Shown piece by piece: positions 13,021-24,900 of a stretch of 64,000 nt of DNA. Numbering within the stretch: position 1 is the first letter of the stretch; each line of letters starts with the position of its first letter. The notes below the pieces were generated by a model. It was not told the origin of the DNA. It did no database searches and saw nothing but the letters and a program-made list of their open reading frames with translations. A program made the translations under genes and the position numbers. Origin of the DNA: Anaeramoeba flamelloides (lineage: Eukaryota > Metamonada > Anaeramoebidae). The DNA is taken from assembly GCA_027625915.1 (NCBI GenBank), contig JANTQA010000026.1, forward strand, positions 1,736,001 through 1,800,000, in the 5' to 3' direction.

Positions 13021-14090
13021 TGAGCAACTCTTAGTTATTTTTTTCCAAAAGGCAATAGAGTAATCATTTCTACAAGGATACAATTAAAGTACGTTAATTA
13101 ATTAATTTTTCAACTTTAGTTGAAAATGAGTTATCATTTTTATAAGAAGTCAACATTTTTCCTTTTGGTTTTACAGTAAAAAGATCTGATCCAATTTTGT
13201 TTGAATTTTTCGTTTTAATAGAAAAAGTAAAATTTTATCAAACATTTTTCTTTTTTTAATAAATCTCACTTTTCGTAATTTCAGGGAGTTTTTAAGAACA
13301 AATAACCAGGAAAATTAAATCTAATTTTTGAAATACTCTAAAAATAAATCAAATACTTAATCCTTGAAGAACTAAAAGAATTGATCTTTTATTTTATTCA
13401 CATATATATATTAAATTTCTTGAAATATAAAAGATTTTTCGTTATTTTTTTTCAAACATTCAGAGTATAAAAAACCAATTTTATTATTAAAACCATTAAT
13501 TGGATAACATCTCTTAATTTATTATTATTATTATTATCAATTTGAATTTGTTTTATTTGTTTGAAAGTCTTTCAAAAATCAAAAAATAATGGTAAATTCA
13601 TTGACACAATTAATGCTTAAGTTACTATCATGATCATATTATAAATAATTAAGATTGGATTATTAATTATTGATTTAAAATTATTAAATTAAAGTATTTT
13701 TTTTTGCTTAAAAATTAAATTATAAAATTTTCAAAATAGGTATTTTGGGAGAATTTGTAATTTGATTGTTTGGTTCAAAATCTCAGATTTTTTCATTCAG
13801 TTCGTAGAAAAAATTGATTTGGACTGTCCTTTGAATCAAAAATTATTTTTTTTTGTAAAGTTTAAAATATTTATTTTAATTTTTTTGAAATTAAGTAGTT
13901 TATCCATACTGAGCTATTAAAACACATCGTTTTTTTCTGTTTAAAGTGTAGATGTTGGTACACCCCCCTTAACAGGTTATAATATTTATTTCGTCGTTAT
14001 CGAAAGTATTTTTTTTAGTAATTAATTCTGAAATATGTTTCATTTTTGAACTTTTATCCAAATGAGAGCAAATAGATAAAAATTTTTAAA
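13021..14090. repeat. Dispersed non-coding repeat family F (copy 1)
   Basis: About 1 kb that aligns by eye, colinearly and in the same orientation, with 36.84-37.98 kb, and at its tail with 46.32-46.6 kb. Shared landmarks in order are GGATACAATTAAA, GATCTGATCC-ATTTTGTTTG, GAACAAATAACC, TCCTTGAAGA, TTTATTCACA, GAGTATAAA, TATTAATTATTGATT, AAATTAAGTAG, TTTAAAGTGTA and TTTTGAACTTTT. Divergence is high with many small indels, so the duplication is old. There is no open frame; it may be a decayed transposon or a segmental duplication. Confidence 0.75.
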
Positions 14091-14699
14091 AAAATAAATC
14101 ATTTCTTAAAATATCTTTATAATGTAATTTTGAAATTTATTAAATTTTTCAATTTCAAGATGTGGTAAATTTTTTTTTAAATTTTCTCTTATATTTAAAA
14201 TAATATTTTTTTTTTATTTAGTAGATCTTTAAAAGTAAAGGCCACTTAGCTTTAAATTTTATAGGTTAAGGGTCACTATAGATTCGTATTTAGTAACACT
14301 ATGTTGAAGTTAGTGTGGATTCCATTACTAATAGATAAAGAAAATTTATCTAAAAAAAATCTATTCACAATATTTTGAAATATAAATTAATTTATTTTTT
14401 TATTAAAGATTATAATTAAAATTTTATTATTTGATTTTTTTACATATTTATTTCCAAAGTATAATGATATGAAATAGTCTAATAGAATGGAAATATCAAA
14501 TAATTCATATTTTATCACATTCTAATGCAACTATTTTCAGAATTCCATTCATTGAAAAACTTTACTCAAAAAATTTTAACTTAGAATTCTGAAGATGATT
14601 GGATTAATTTTCTTTTGATGAAATTAGTTGGTTATATTTATAATATATTTAAATTTCTAAAAATAATTGAATAAAGTAATTATTGAATTGATAATTATA
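14091..14699. other. Gene-free AT-rich spacer between repeats F and G
   Basis: No gene and no clear terminal inverted repeat. It may belong to the same large repeat as its neighbours, because F-tail and G occur in the same order around 46.3-48.6 kb, but I could not align this part. Confidence 0.4.
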
Positions 14700-15610
14700 A
14701 TTTTGCAGAATATAACCATTTGCCACAAATTTGATCCAAACCCAAGAGTAAAATGCAATTGGAAATGCATTGTTAAATTGGACTTCTTTTGGTTGAAAAT
14801 ACTCAAATATTTGTAGAAAAAAAAATAATTATCGGGTTGAGATAAAAAAAAAACGTAATTAAAAAAAAAAAATTAACTGAATATCAAAAAGAAAAATCAA
14901 TTTCAAAAATTGTTTCAATTTATTTCAATTTAAAAAATAAGTATTTGTATGGAACTAAAAATTAAAATAAAAAATTAATAGCAAAAAAAAACCCACTGGA
15001 TCCACAGAGATGAAAATCTAACTAAAAAAAAAAAAAAGTTCACAGTGCCTTCAATATAAAAATCCAATAGTAATAAATAAAGTCTTACAAGATGTAAAAT
15101 TTCAAATATTCAAATAATAATAATAAAAAATTACCAAAATATAGTTATCAAAATATTTATTAAACTAAAAAATTTTTAATCAATAAAATTAAAAAAAAAA
15201 AATTAATTTTTCTTCTTTATTATTTTCAAAATTTTAAATTTCTTCAATTTGAAACAAATTGCTTTTTTTCAATACTGAAATTGGTCAATTTAATGTAATC
15301 TAATTTTTGGTTGTTTTATTGAACACCTCTAAATTTGAAAAATATGGGAATTTTGTTACATTTTATTATAGCAAATATAATTTATATAAAAAATGTTAAA
15401 AATAATAATCTTTGAGATCTACAAAAAGTCCCAGAGATTGAAACTTAAAAATCAACATAGTGTGTTTCAAATTTATTATTTACAAACAATTTATATTATA
15501 AATTTAGTTCTCTCTTTAAGCACTTTTTTCCAAAAAGGTACCAGTTTTTTTTTTTTTTTTTTTGGATTATTTTTCAAGATCTATCAAAAATTATATTTTA
15601 TTTTATTTTA
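14700..15610. repeat. Dispersed non-coding repeat family G (copy 1)
   Basis: Colinear with 47.93-48.62 kb in the same orientation. Shared landmarks are TTTGATCCA-ACCCAAG, TAAATTTCTTCAATTT-AAACAAAT, CAATTTA followed by ATTTAATCTAATTT, TGGTT-TTTT, TTTGAGATCT-CAAAAAG and the final TCAAGATCTATCA/GGAGATCTATCA. The short frame at 15393-15611 lies inside it and is not a gene. Confidence 0.65.
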
Positions 15611-16810
15611 AAACTATATTTCCTTAATAAAATTAAGTACTATTTTTTCTGGTTAATATTTTTCGAAATATAAGTTGATAGCATAATTCAATTAACCACT
15701 GGTATAAATTTTTTTAGAATAAAAACACTCTCAACTTTTGAATATCAAAAATATTTTTTGAAATTAGTGTGCACTTTTTTATTTTTTTATGAAAAATTGG
15801 GGTTGAGAAAAGTTTGAAATCAAAGAATAAGTTAATATACTAAATTAGAATGCTTTCCCAGAGAGTTTATCCCTTTAGTTTAACTTTTTTTTAATTTCAC
15901 CATTTAAAACTAAAAAAAAACATTTAAAGACCAAATTGGTCCTTTTTGTGAAAAGAAAATTCCCAAAATTGAGAATTTTTTTTAGTAAATGAGTTAAAAT
16001 AAAATATTGAATCTAAAAATATACAGAATTTCAAGTGTGAATTTAATTATTTTGGCAAAAAATGTTTTCAAGAAAAAGTTAAATTGAAACTTTATTTATT
16101 TTTATTTTTTCATTTTGTTTTTGCAATTGTATTAATGGAAAGTATTTGATCATTTTTCCACTTTTAGTGTTTTTTTTTTGGGTGTAGGGACATATTAGGT
16201 ACTCATAATAATTATAATTTTTTTTTTTATTTCATTTTAATAAATAATTTTTTCACCATAATGACTCATCATTTCAAAAAATTAATTTAATTTATCAACT
16301 AATCCACCTTTCAAGACAAACACAAGTGATTTTTTTTTCAACTTTGAAGTATTTCTGTTGATATACCAACCTTGAAATTACTTGTGAAATACTTATTTTT
16401 TTCAAAAATTATCAATTATTTTGCTAACCCAAGTATCAATTTAAAAGAAGCCATTATTTCAATAGTAATATTTTACTAAAAATTTTTTTGAGACCTTTGA
16501 ATCTTGGAGCCCACAGAAGATTTACTTGTAATAGCAACCCAATTCAATTTTAGGCTTATTTATATAAGGCCTAACACTTAAGGATTAAACGTATTAGCAA
16601 ATGTAAATTCTATTTGAGGAATAATGATGAAAAACATTTTTTTCAAAAGTTCTTTGGATTACTTATCTTTTTAAAAACCCAATTTTTTTCAATTTTTCGT
16701 ACATTGATTTTTATATGCTTTTTCATTTACAGATAATATGTTTAGAACAGTTTTGTCTATTTGTACATTTTTTAATTTATAATACTGGTTGAAGTGTACA
16801 AGACTAATTA
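15611..16810. other. Gene-free AT-rich spacer
   Basis: Only homopolymer tracts and short unrelated frames are seen. I see nothing interpretable here. Confidence 0.5.
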
Positions 16811-17222
16811 CCATTTTGGAAACAAAGTGAAACACAGTTTTTAATTGGGAACATTAATAGAACCTGAAAATAAAAAGGATAATCAATAAAAAGAACAAAC
16901 CAATTCACTTCAAAGAATAACCCATGATATTATTTTCAACCAATCCAACAAATACAATTAGAACCCATTTTTATATCGAAATTCCTTGTCTGGTTTTAGA
17001 GATCCCCTAAATAGTCAATTTTTTGTACAAATTTTTAATAATTGATCAATCAAGGAAAAACCCAAACCCAAAGATACTATTAAAAAAACTGTTATTGTGG
17101 TGAATACTTCATTATATCTTTATTTATTTATTCTTTTTTTCATTGATCTTACTTTTCATTTTTAGTGAGGTTCTATTAATGTTACCAATTAAAAACCGTA
17201 TTTGACTTTTTTTCGACAATGA
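16811..17222. mobile_element. MITE family H (copy 1), TIR CCATTNTGGAAAC...
   Basis: The termini are inverted: the left end reads CCATTTTGGAAACAAAGTGA, and the right end is its diverged inverse, ending in CGACAATG. Arms extend about 50-70 bp through AATTGGGAACATTA. The 412-bp element aligns end to end, in the same orientation, with a second copy at 56.77-57.19 kb. The interior shares strings such as CCAACAAATACAATT and AGTCAATTTTTTG. The outer end resembles Tc1/mariner-type termini. No transposase is present. Confidence 0.8.
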
Positions 17223-18249
17223 TAATTTTAAAAAGAATAACTTTTTAAAACACAGCTGCTTGCAAAAAGAGTGTATCAAAAACCTTTAAAGTGGTACTTC
17301 AAACTATCTATTTTCTCCTTTTTAAGTTGTTTAAATAATAGTTTATAAGACTTTGAATCTACACTTTGTTAAAACACCCTAATTAAGATTTCCATTCTGG
17401 TTCTCTAAAAAACATTTATCTTTGTTTTTGCTGTTATTGTGAATATTTCAAAAAGAAGATACTGTATAAATCCAATTAATAAATGAAAATTTTTATTTCA
17501 ATTTCCCAATATGAATATTAATTATTACTGTTACAACCAAATGAACAGAGTAAAAATTTTGTCTTATAGTTATCTCAAAAGTTTAATTTGTTGTCTAAAA
17601 ATACCATTTCTAAATGAAGTTGTCAAGATCTTGGGTTTTGCTTTGACTAGTAAACTGAAAAGTATTTTGGATTTTCTTCAACATCTAAACTCGAAAAACT
17701 TTTTGGGATGTGAACTAAAAATTTTAATTTATTAATTAGATTAGCCCAGTATTGATAAAAATTGAGTTAAACACATTTTATTCAATCCTGGGTATTTTAG
17801 TTGTATTTTTTGATTCAGTATTTGAGATTTTTGTGAATCAATAGTCAGTAAAGTTTTGGAAATTATTTTTTTTGACTTGCCTAGAATATATTTTTAATTT
17901 ATTTTTCAAATTGGCAACAGATACCAACCAGAAAATAAACAACCGCAAATAATCTTTCTCTTTCACAAACAAACGATAATTATGATTCAAATTACACTTC
18001 ATCTAACAACAAAGAAGATTCTAACGGGAAAAAAAAATTGTTTTTTCAGATTGTTAATTCTCGATTTGGAAATTATTTATCAAATTTGTGAATTCAAATC
18101 AATTGATCTTCATTATAATAATAAATCTGATAAACGTTTTAAAAATGTGAAATTTTTCATTGTTAAACATTTTTCTCCTTTGAAAAATTCAGCACTTTCT
18201 TAATTTTATTTTTTTTTATTTTTTATTTCGCTTGAGTTTTTTTTTCAGG
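17223..18249. other. Upstream region of the giant deubiquitinase gene
   Basis: No protein-like sequence is recognised. Immediately before the chosen ATG lies TTTTTTTTTCAGG, a textbook splice-acceptor context, so a 5' UTR intron or an unseen upstream coding exon is possible. The 73-codon frame at 17982-18203 might include leader exon sequence, but it has no recognisable similarity. Confidence 0.4.
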
Positions 18250-21200
18250 ATGTCGAAAGAAAAAAAAGTCCAAAAGAAAGAAAAAAACGATCAAAAGAAC
18301 CAAATTACGATTCAGTACCAAAAAAATATCATACAAATTATTTGTAATCTCCGACAAGACGAAGATATTCAACAGGAATTAGGATCACTTATAAAAGATA
18401 TTATTAGTATCGTCAATGGCACATTTAGCCCGTTGTGCATTGAAGTTTTTGTTGAAAGGATACCAACAATTGTTGAAATACTCTTAGATAGGTCTTTCAT
18501 TGCAAAAGAATCAAAAAAGGATTTGGTAATTTTTCTGAGGCTATGTTTGTGCTTTGCAATCAAAAAAATTCCTGAAACAAGAATTCCTTTGTTCAGGATG
18601 ATCACCAAAATATTTTCTCAAGATAACGTTTATGGCTTTTACGTGAAAAGTACAGGATCAAAGGATCAAAATCTCTTGAACGAAAAAGTATTCATTTTGT
18701 TTTTGATTTATTTAATTAACAATTATTTTTTTTGTTGTTTAATTTGTTTGTTGGGATTTATTTTCTCACATTTTTTATATAATACATTACTTTCTGCAAA
18801 TTTAAAGGACACTTATGATTCTGAATATTTTTTAACACATTACGCCAACAAAAAAGAAAAAAAAGACAAAGTAACAAATCACCAAGAAAAAGAAACAAAC
18901 GAAAAAAATCCAAACATTGAAAACCAACCAAAAAAATTTCAATTTATACAACCACATGTAAAATGATCTTTCTTTTTTTTTTTTTTTTTTTTAATATAAC
19001 AAACAACGATTATTTTTTGCCAACTTTAAATCCTTTTTTTTTTTTTTTATTTTTTTTGAAGAATTAAGGTGTTTGCCCTCACCTTAAATTTTTATAGTAT
19101 TTGGCTAAATTAATAACTAAATCTTTCAAAATATTTTTTTGTCTACAAACCAAGTCCCCTCATTTAAAAAAAATTAGTTTTACAGTCATTTTAAAAAAGT
19201 GTGAAAAAAAAGTTTTTCGAACAACCTTTAGTAAAGCATCCCAGAAACTTCAATAGACCCATTTTCGGTTTATTATAAAAAAATTTTAAAAGATCACACT
19301 TTTTAAAACGCTTCAACACTTCTTTAGTGGCCAAAAATACCCGTGTTTCGAGAATAAAACCTAAAGCTAAAATAAAACTTGTGCTTTTATTTTCTTCATT
19401 GTTCCAATACAACATTTAATTCACTGTTCAATAAGATATTGAAGGTCAAATCAATTTTGATGGTAAACTCCTTGAAAATTTGAGTTACTTTTCCATAATA
19501 TTCTCAATTTATAGTAGGGAAAAAAATACCGGACAAGAAAAAAATCCCTTACAAGATTTTTAATTGTGAATATTAGTAAAATTTTTGTCTAATTTCAAGG
19601 AAATCCTTATTATAAATAACCAATTTTTTTCTGAGATTGTTAATAAACCTACCCAAAGTTCATCAAAGTAAGGTGTCTTTAGAATACTCGTGTAATTGTT
19701 TGATAGCCTAATGTTGATCAACTTTTTTTGAAAAATAATCCAGTTTTTTTGAGGTTTACTAGAGTTTGGAAAATTATAATTTTTCTTCTTGTTTTTTGAT
19801 TGGTTGAATGGTGTTTTGAACAAGTGTGATTTCATCAATCATCATTCTAATAAGTGGGTGGGTTATAATTGAAAAAGTTCGATTCTTAAAAAAAGGAATT
19901 TGATTGTAAATAGCTGAAATTACATAATAATTTTACTAATATTCACAATTAAAAATCTTGTCCGGGATTTTTTTCATGTCCGGTATTTTTTTCACTGCTC
20001 TATATCAATTTTTTTTTTTTTTTTTTTTGATAAATATAAGATACCAATTGTCTCTCTCTTTTCTGAGATACATTTTCCAATTTGATCCTTCATTTTTAGA
20101 ATTTCGTTTTTAATAATAGAACTTTAAGAAACAAATACCAAATTTACTTATCGTTTATTATCGGTTTCTTTGATCAATTAATTGTGTCAGCTTTCTAGAA
20201 AAAAAGAAACACATCTTTGAATTTTGCATCACGATTTTACATAGCCTGTATGTGTTATTTTAACAACAGTATATAGCCATTTTAAAAAACTATGACAAAA
20301 GATTTTTCAATTATATCCATAAAATAATTGGTCAAGTTAAATAGACCCAGTTTCAGTACTGTTTGGAAAACTATTTTTGTTACACTTTTTCAAAATGTCT
20401 TTATTTATTTTGTATAAAATATTGTTCTTAAGACAATAACATAACAGGAGTAACTTCTTTAAAAGCTCTTATTTTAAGTAAACCTTGATTAAGGACTCAA
20501 AAATAATTGTTTTGACACAAAGTGATTGTGAAACAATTGATAGATTTATCCTTAAATCAGTGATATTTTTTTTTTACAAATTAATATTCACTTATCACGA
20601 TTAATTTATAAAGCTGAAGCAAAAATGGATCTTACTTGATTAAAAATATACCGAAGAAAATACAAATTGATTGAAAAATTAGAAACATTAAATTTAGAAA
20701 AATTAAAAAAAAGGGTCTAAATTTCCGAAAACTTGAAAATAAGAATATTTATTGGTATACTGAGGAATTAAAATTATTAGATTTAAAATTAAAGGGTTTT
20801 CAACTAATCAAATGAGAAAATTCTACTAGTTGGAAAAATTCAACAATATCTAAAAATTATAAAACAACAAAATTACAATTTGAAACAATTGTATAATAAA
20901 GTGCCTTCAAGTGCCGTAGAGTTCCTTAGAGTGCCTTCAAGTGCCTAGGTTTTCTTGCGATTTTATGTTTTGTTTGTGAAGTGTTCTAGGTTTTTTTGAG
21001 TTTTTCTATTTTATTCGGAAAATTGATTGATTTTCCCAATAAATAGAAAACTCAAAAAAACCTAACGAAAATCAATCGATTTTCCGAATAAAATAGAAAA
21101 CCTCAAAAAAACCTAGAACACTTCACAAATAAATAGAAAACTCAAAAAAACCTAACGAAAATCTATTTATTTTCCAAATATAGAAATACTCAAAAAAAAC

Positions 21201-21905
21201 CTAGAAAACTTTCGAAATAAAATAGAAAACCTCAAAAAAAACCTAGAAAACTTTTACAAATAAATTGAAAAATCAAAAAAACCTAGAACAGTTAATAGAT
21301 AAAATAGAAAACTGCAAGAAAACCTAGGTACTTGAAGATACTTTCTGAAACATTAAACTTGTATTTAGAGCCTTTTATCCTCATTATAACTTAGGCAAAA
21401 TTATAGCACACCAGATAACTTTTCTTTAAAAAAAAATGAAAAAAAAATTAATTACAAACAGAAACAGAGAAAGAAAATACAAGAAAAGTAATGAAAGAGA
21501 AAGTTAAAAAATACAATAAAAAACAAAAATTTTTACAAATTTTTTTTTTCTCCTAAAGTGTTGAATAAGTTGTTGGTTGTTTCCTTTTATGTTGAAAATT
21601 TATGCACGGTCACCTTCAGAGTAACGATTTCTGTCGTGTAATATTACAATTAACATAAGCTGATCCCAATACAAGACATTATTACCTTACTCACCGGAAG
21701 TTAATTCCAGTACAAGGAAATTGAATATATGAAGAATTAAATTTTCACCACAATTTATCTTCTTCAATACTTTACACACAAAATTAGAGTCATACCATTG
21801 TTTATTTTTTCTCTTCTCGGCTTTTTAATACACAAAAAAAATCAATTTTTAAAAATCGATAAACAATATTTTGTTATTATTCTTTATATGAAAACCCTAA
21901 TATTA

Positions 21906-21946
<41 letters not shown>

Positions 21947-24900
21947 ATATATGAATAAATATATATATATATATGTACATGTGTATATGTGCATCCGTGT
22001 ATATGTATATCAATTAAATTATCCTTATTAACTATTTTCTTTTCTTTTCCTTTTTTTATCAACATAAAAATAAAAAAAAAATAAATAAATAAAAACATTT
22101 AGGATGAATTTAAATATTTATCAAAATATTTGATGATAAATATTGAAAGATTTGCACAAATGCAAGGGTTCGAAAGCATATTAAAATTGATATCCAATAA
22201 AGATTTCCAACTTATTTCCACGTTAACTCCCATTCTTCTAGAACCACTTTTAACTTCCAGGCAACTTTTCTCAAATGAATATTTAAAAATATTAGTTGAT
22301 GATATCAATACTATCAAAGAAAAAATTCAAAATATTGAATTTGAAGAATTAAGGAATATTGATCTTCCATTATTAATAAAAATAATTGAAATTTTACAAA
22401 AAATCATTTCGCCTATCCAACAAGAAGAATTTGATCGATTTGAAATTAATTTAAAATTTGGCTTGGCAATAAAAATGATGAATTCAACTTTTTTAAATTT
22501 AAGAGTCAATGGAATCGAAATAATATCAAAAATAGTGAAAAAGATGTTTTTTAATCACAGATACAATGAAGGAAAATTTGAAACAATAGTGCTAGTCTAT
22601 AGACAATCACCCTTTATACCAATTAAGTAAGCGTTTGAAAATTTTTAAAAACACACCTATACATAACATTTACTTTTATTATTGTATTTTTACAATATGA
22701 AATAGTTTATCTTTTCTTTTTTAAAAATTCCTTTCGAATATTAGATTAAATAATAATTGAAAAACATGAAAAGCAATGCGAGGATTCTAAATATTTACAA
22801 ATTTCTAAAAAATTGAGATTAATACACAAGTTTAAACATGATTTATCCAATTTTCAAGTTTTTTTTTATTTTTTTTTGATAAAAATTGCTTTTTGGAGAT
22901 ATTATTTATTTCATCTTCCGTGAGATTGACAAACCCCCTTCAATTAAGAACATGTATTTTTAATGAGTCAAGTACGGGATATTACAGAAGTATTATCTCC
23001 TAAAAATCTATTTTTATCAAAAAAAAAACTTTTAAAAATAAAGACATCGTGTTCCCTACGTGTGTAAAAGAAAGAAAAAAAAAAAAAAAAAAATTCAAAA
23101 GGCAAATTTTCAAAAACTTATATCCAATTTTTTGAAAAAAAAATTTAAAACTAGAGTAAATAGGATTCTTTCTTTTTTATTTAAGACAAAAAAATAAAAA
23201 GAAAGAAAAAAAAAAAGAAATACAAGCAAACACTTTGGAGAATCTGACACTTTAATTTTTTAAATTTTAACGAGAAAAGGTATATTTTCTTTTTCTTTTT
23301 CAATAGAGAAAGCTTAATGATGAGTATACAAAATAAAGAATTTTTTGTTGTAACAATTGATATTAAAAAATTCTTTGATACTATTCTCGTTCTAGTTCAC
23401 TATTCTCTCTCAGTAAATATATTTGAAATGAAACAATAAAAAAATGGTTGAAAAATTACTAAAAAAAAAAAAAATGAATAGTAGTTTATCAATCAACTCC
23501 ATTATCACCTTTATTATTTGCATTTATCATTCATTTTTTAAATATAAAAAATTAAACATTTAGTTCATCATGTTCAAATGTTTGCAGATAACTTGATTTT
23601 AATAATGGAAGTACCAATTTCGGAAATTGGCAAAAAATAATAAAAATTTATAAAATTATCCAAGGATTTGGAGTGAAATCAAACACTGATAAAATATTAA
23701 AATCATACAATTTATCCAGAATAAAATATTTGGAAATTTGATTTGAAAAAGAGAAATATTTATGCAAAAGAACTTTAAAAAAGGTAAAAGATAGATTTTA
23801 AAAAAATAAAGTTTATTTCGGCCAAAAAAAAAAAAAAGTTAATGTAGTAAAATTACATATGTGTTAATCAATATGTATTAGCCAATTATTTTATGGACTT
23901 ATATTTTTATTCTACTCAAAAAGATTTTAACTCAATGAGATATTAGAATAATTTAAAAAAGTCACAAAATTTTTAAAAAAATTAAACCACACTCTCCAAC
24001 AATAATTTCTAAAAATGAAGCAAAAAATGATAAGCCATGACCTCAATCTATAAAAGAAGATATAAACCCAAAAATAAATGAGAAATTCTGGGTTTTGGGT
24101 ATATATCTCAGATAATATAAATTAAAAGTTTTCAAAAAAAAGAAAAGAAAATATTAATTGACAAATAGAAAACTTTGAATTATTAGATGTAAATCCAAAT
24201 AATTTGAGATAAAATTTAATAATAAATGGTTCTTGATGGAAAGGACAAAAATATTTTAAAAATTATTAGATAGAATAATAATATCAATAAATGATTGTGT
24301 CGTAGGAATTTCGTAACGTGCCTTCAAGTGCCTAAGTTTTGTAGAATTCAAAATAATAGAGCAAAAAAAAGAGATTTTACTCCATTCTTTTAAATTCTGG
24401 AAAAGCGAACGGACAGTGCCTAGGCTTTTTTTAATTTTTGAAATAAAACGAAAATTTCAAAAATTTTCTTTTTATTTCAAAAATTAAACAAAACCTATCG
24501 GCTGTAAGTGGAAATTAAAAAAAAAAAAAAACCAAACAGCACAAATAGTAAAGTAATTTCCTCCCTTCAAAATAAAAAAAAAACTTTTTCAGAAATTTAA
24601 CAATTTCAACTTTCTCATTTCAAGAATAATAAAACCAATTTCTTATATTTTTTTTACAACCATTGATACAGTAAAAATAAATTCTTTCTTACTTTTTTTA
24701 ATTTTCATTTTCAAAATAGTTTTTATTGGGTAAATTATTGAAAATAATCATAAATTAAATATGAAATTAAAACTTTTCTTTTTAGAGTTTATTTGATGTG
24801 TATTGTATAAGTTTTTGGAATAATTTTATCTAGTCCTCGATTTTTTTTCAATTTTCTTTTATGAAGAAAATAAATATATTATTTTTTTTTTTTTTTGCAA

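Larger units (their letters stand above)
18958..22102 (+). other. USP intron 2 (about 3.1 kb)
   Basis: Donor GTAAAA follows ...FQFIQPH; acceptor ACATTTAG precedes DEFKYLSKY. Both sides are phase 0. The stretch contains a MITE, a hairpin-rich repeat and an AC microsatellite (listed separately). A patch at about 21600-21730 is less AT-rich than the rest (for example CTCACCGGAAGTTAATTCC) and is unexplained. No independent gene was recognised inside. Confidence 0.75.

Noticed and set aside
18707-18790. True transmembrane helix in the USP protein
   Set aside because: The hydrophobic run coincides with a GT...AG-bounded segment; removing it gives a better USP9X-like N-terminus. Kept only as a possible retained-intron isoform.
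19560-19838. 92-codon frame inside family B MITE
   Set aside because: The corresponding frame in the copy at 38 kb is full of stops, and no transposase motif is visible.
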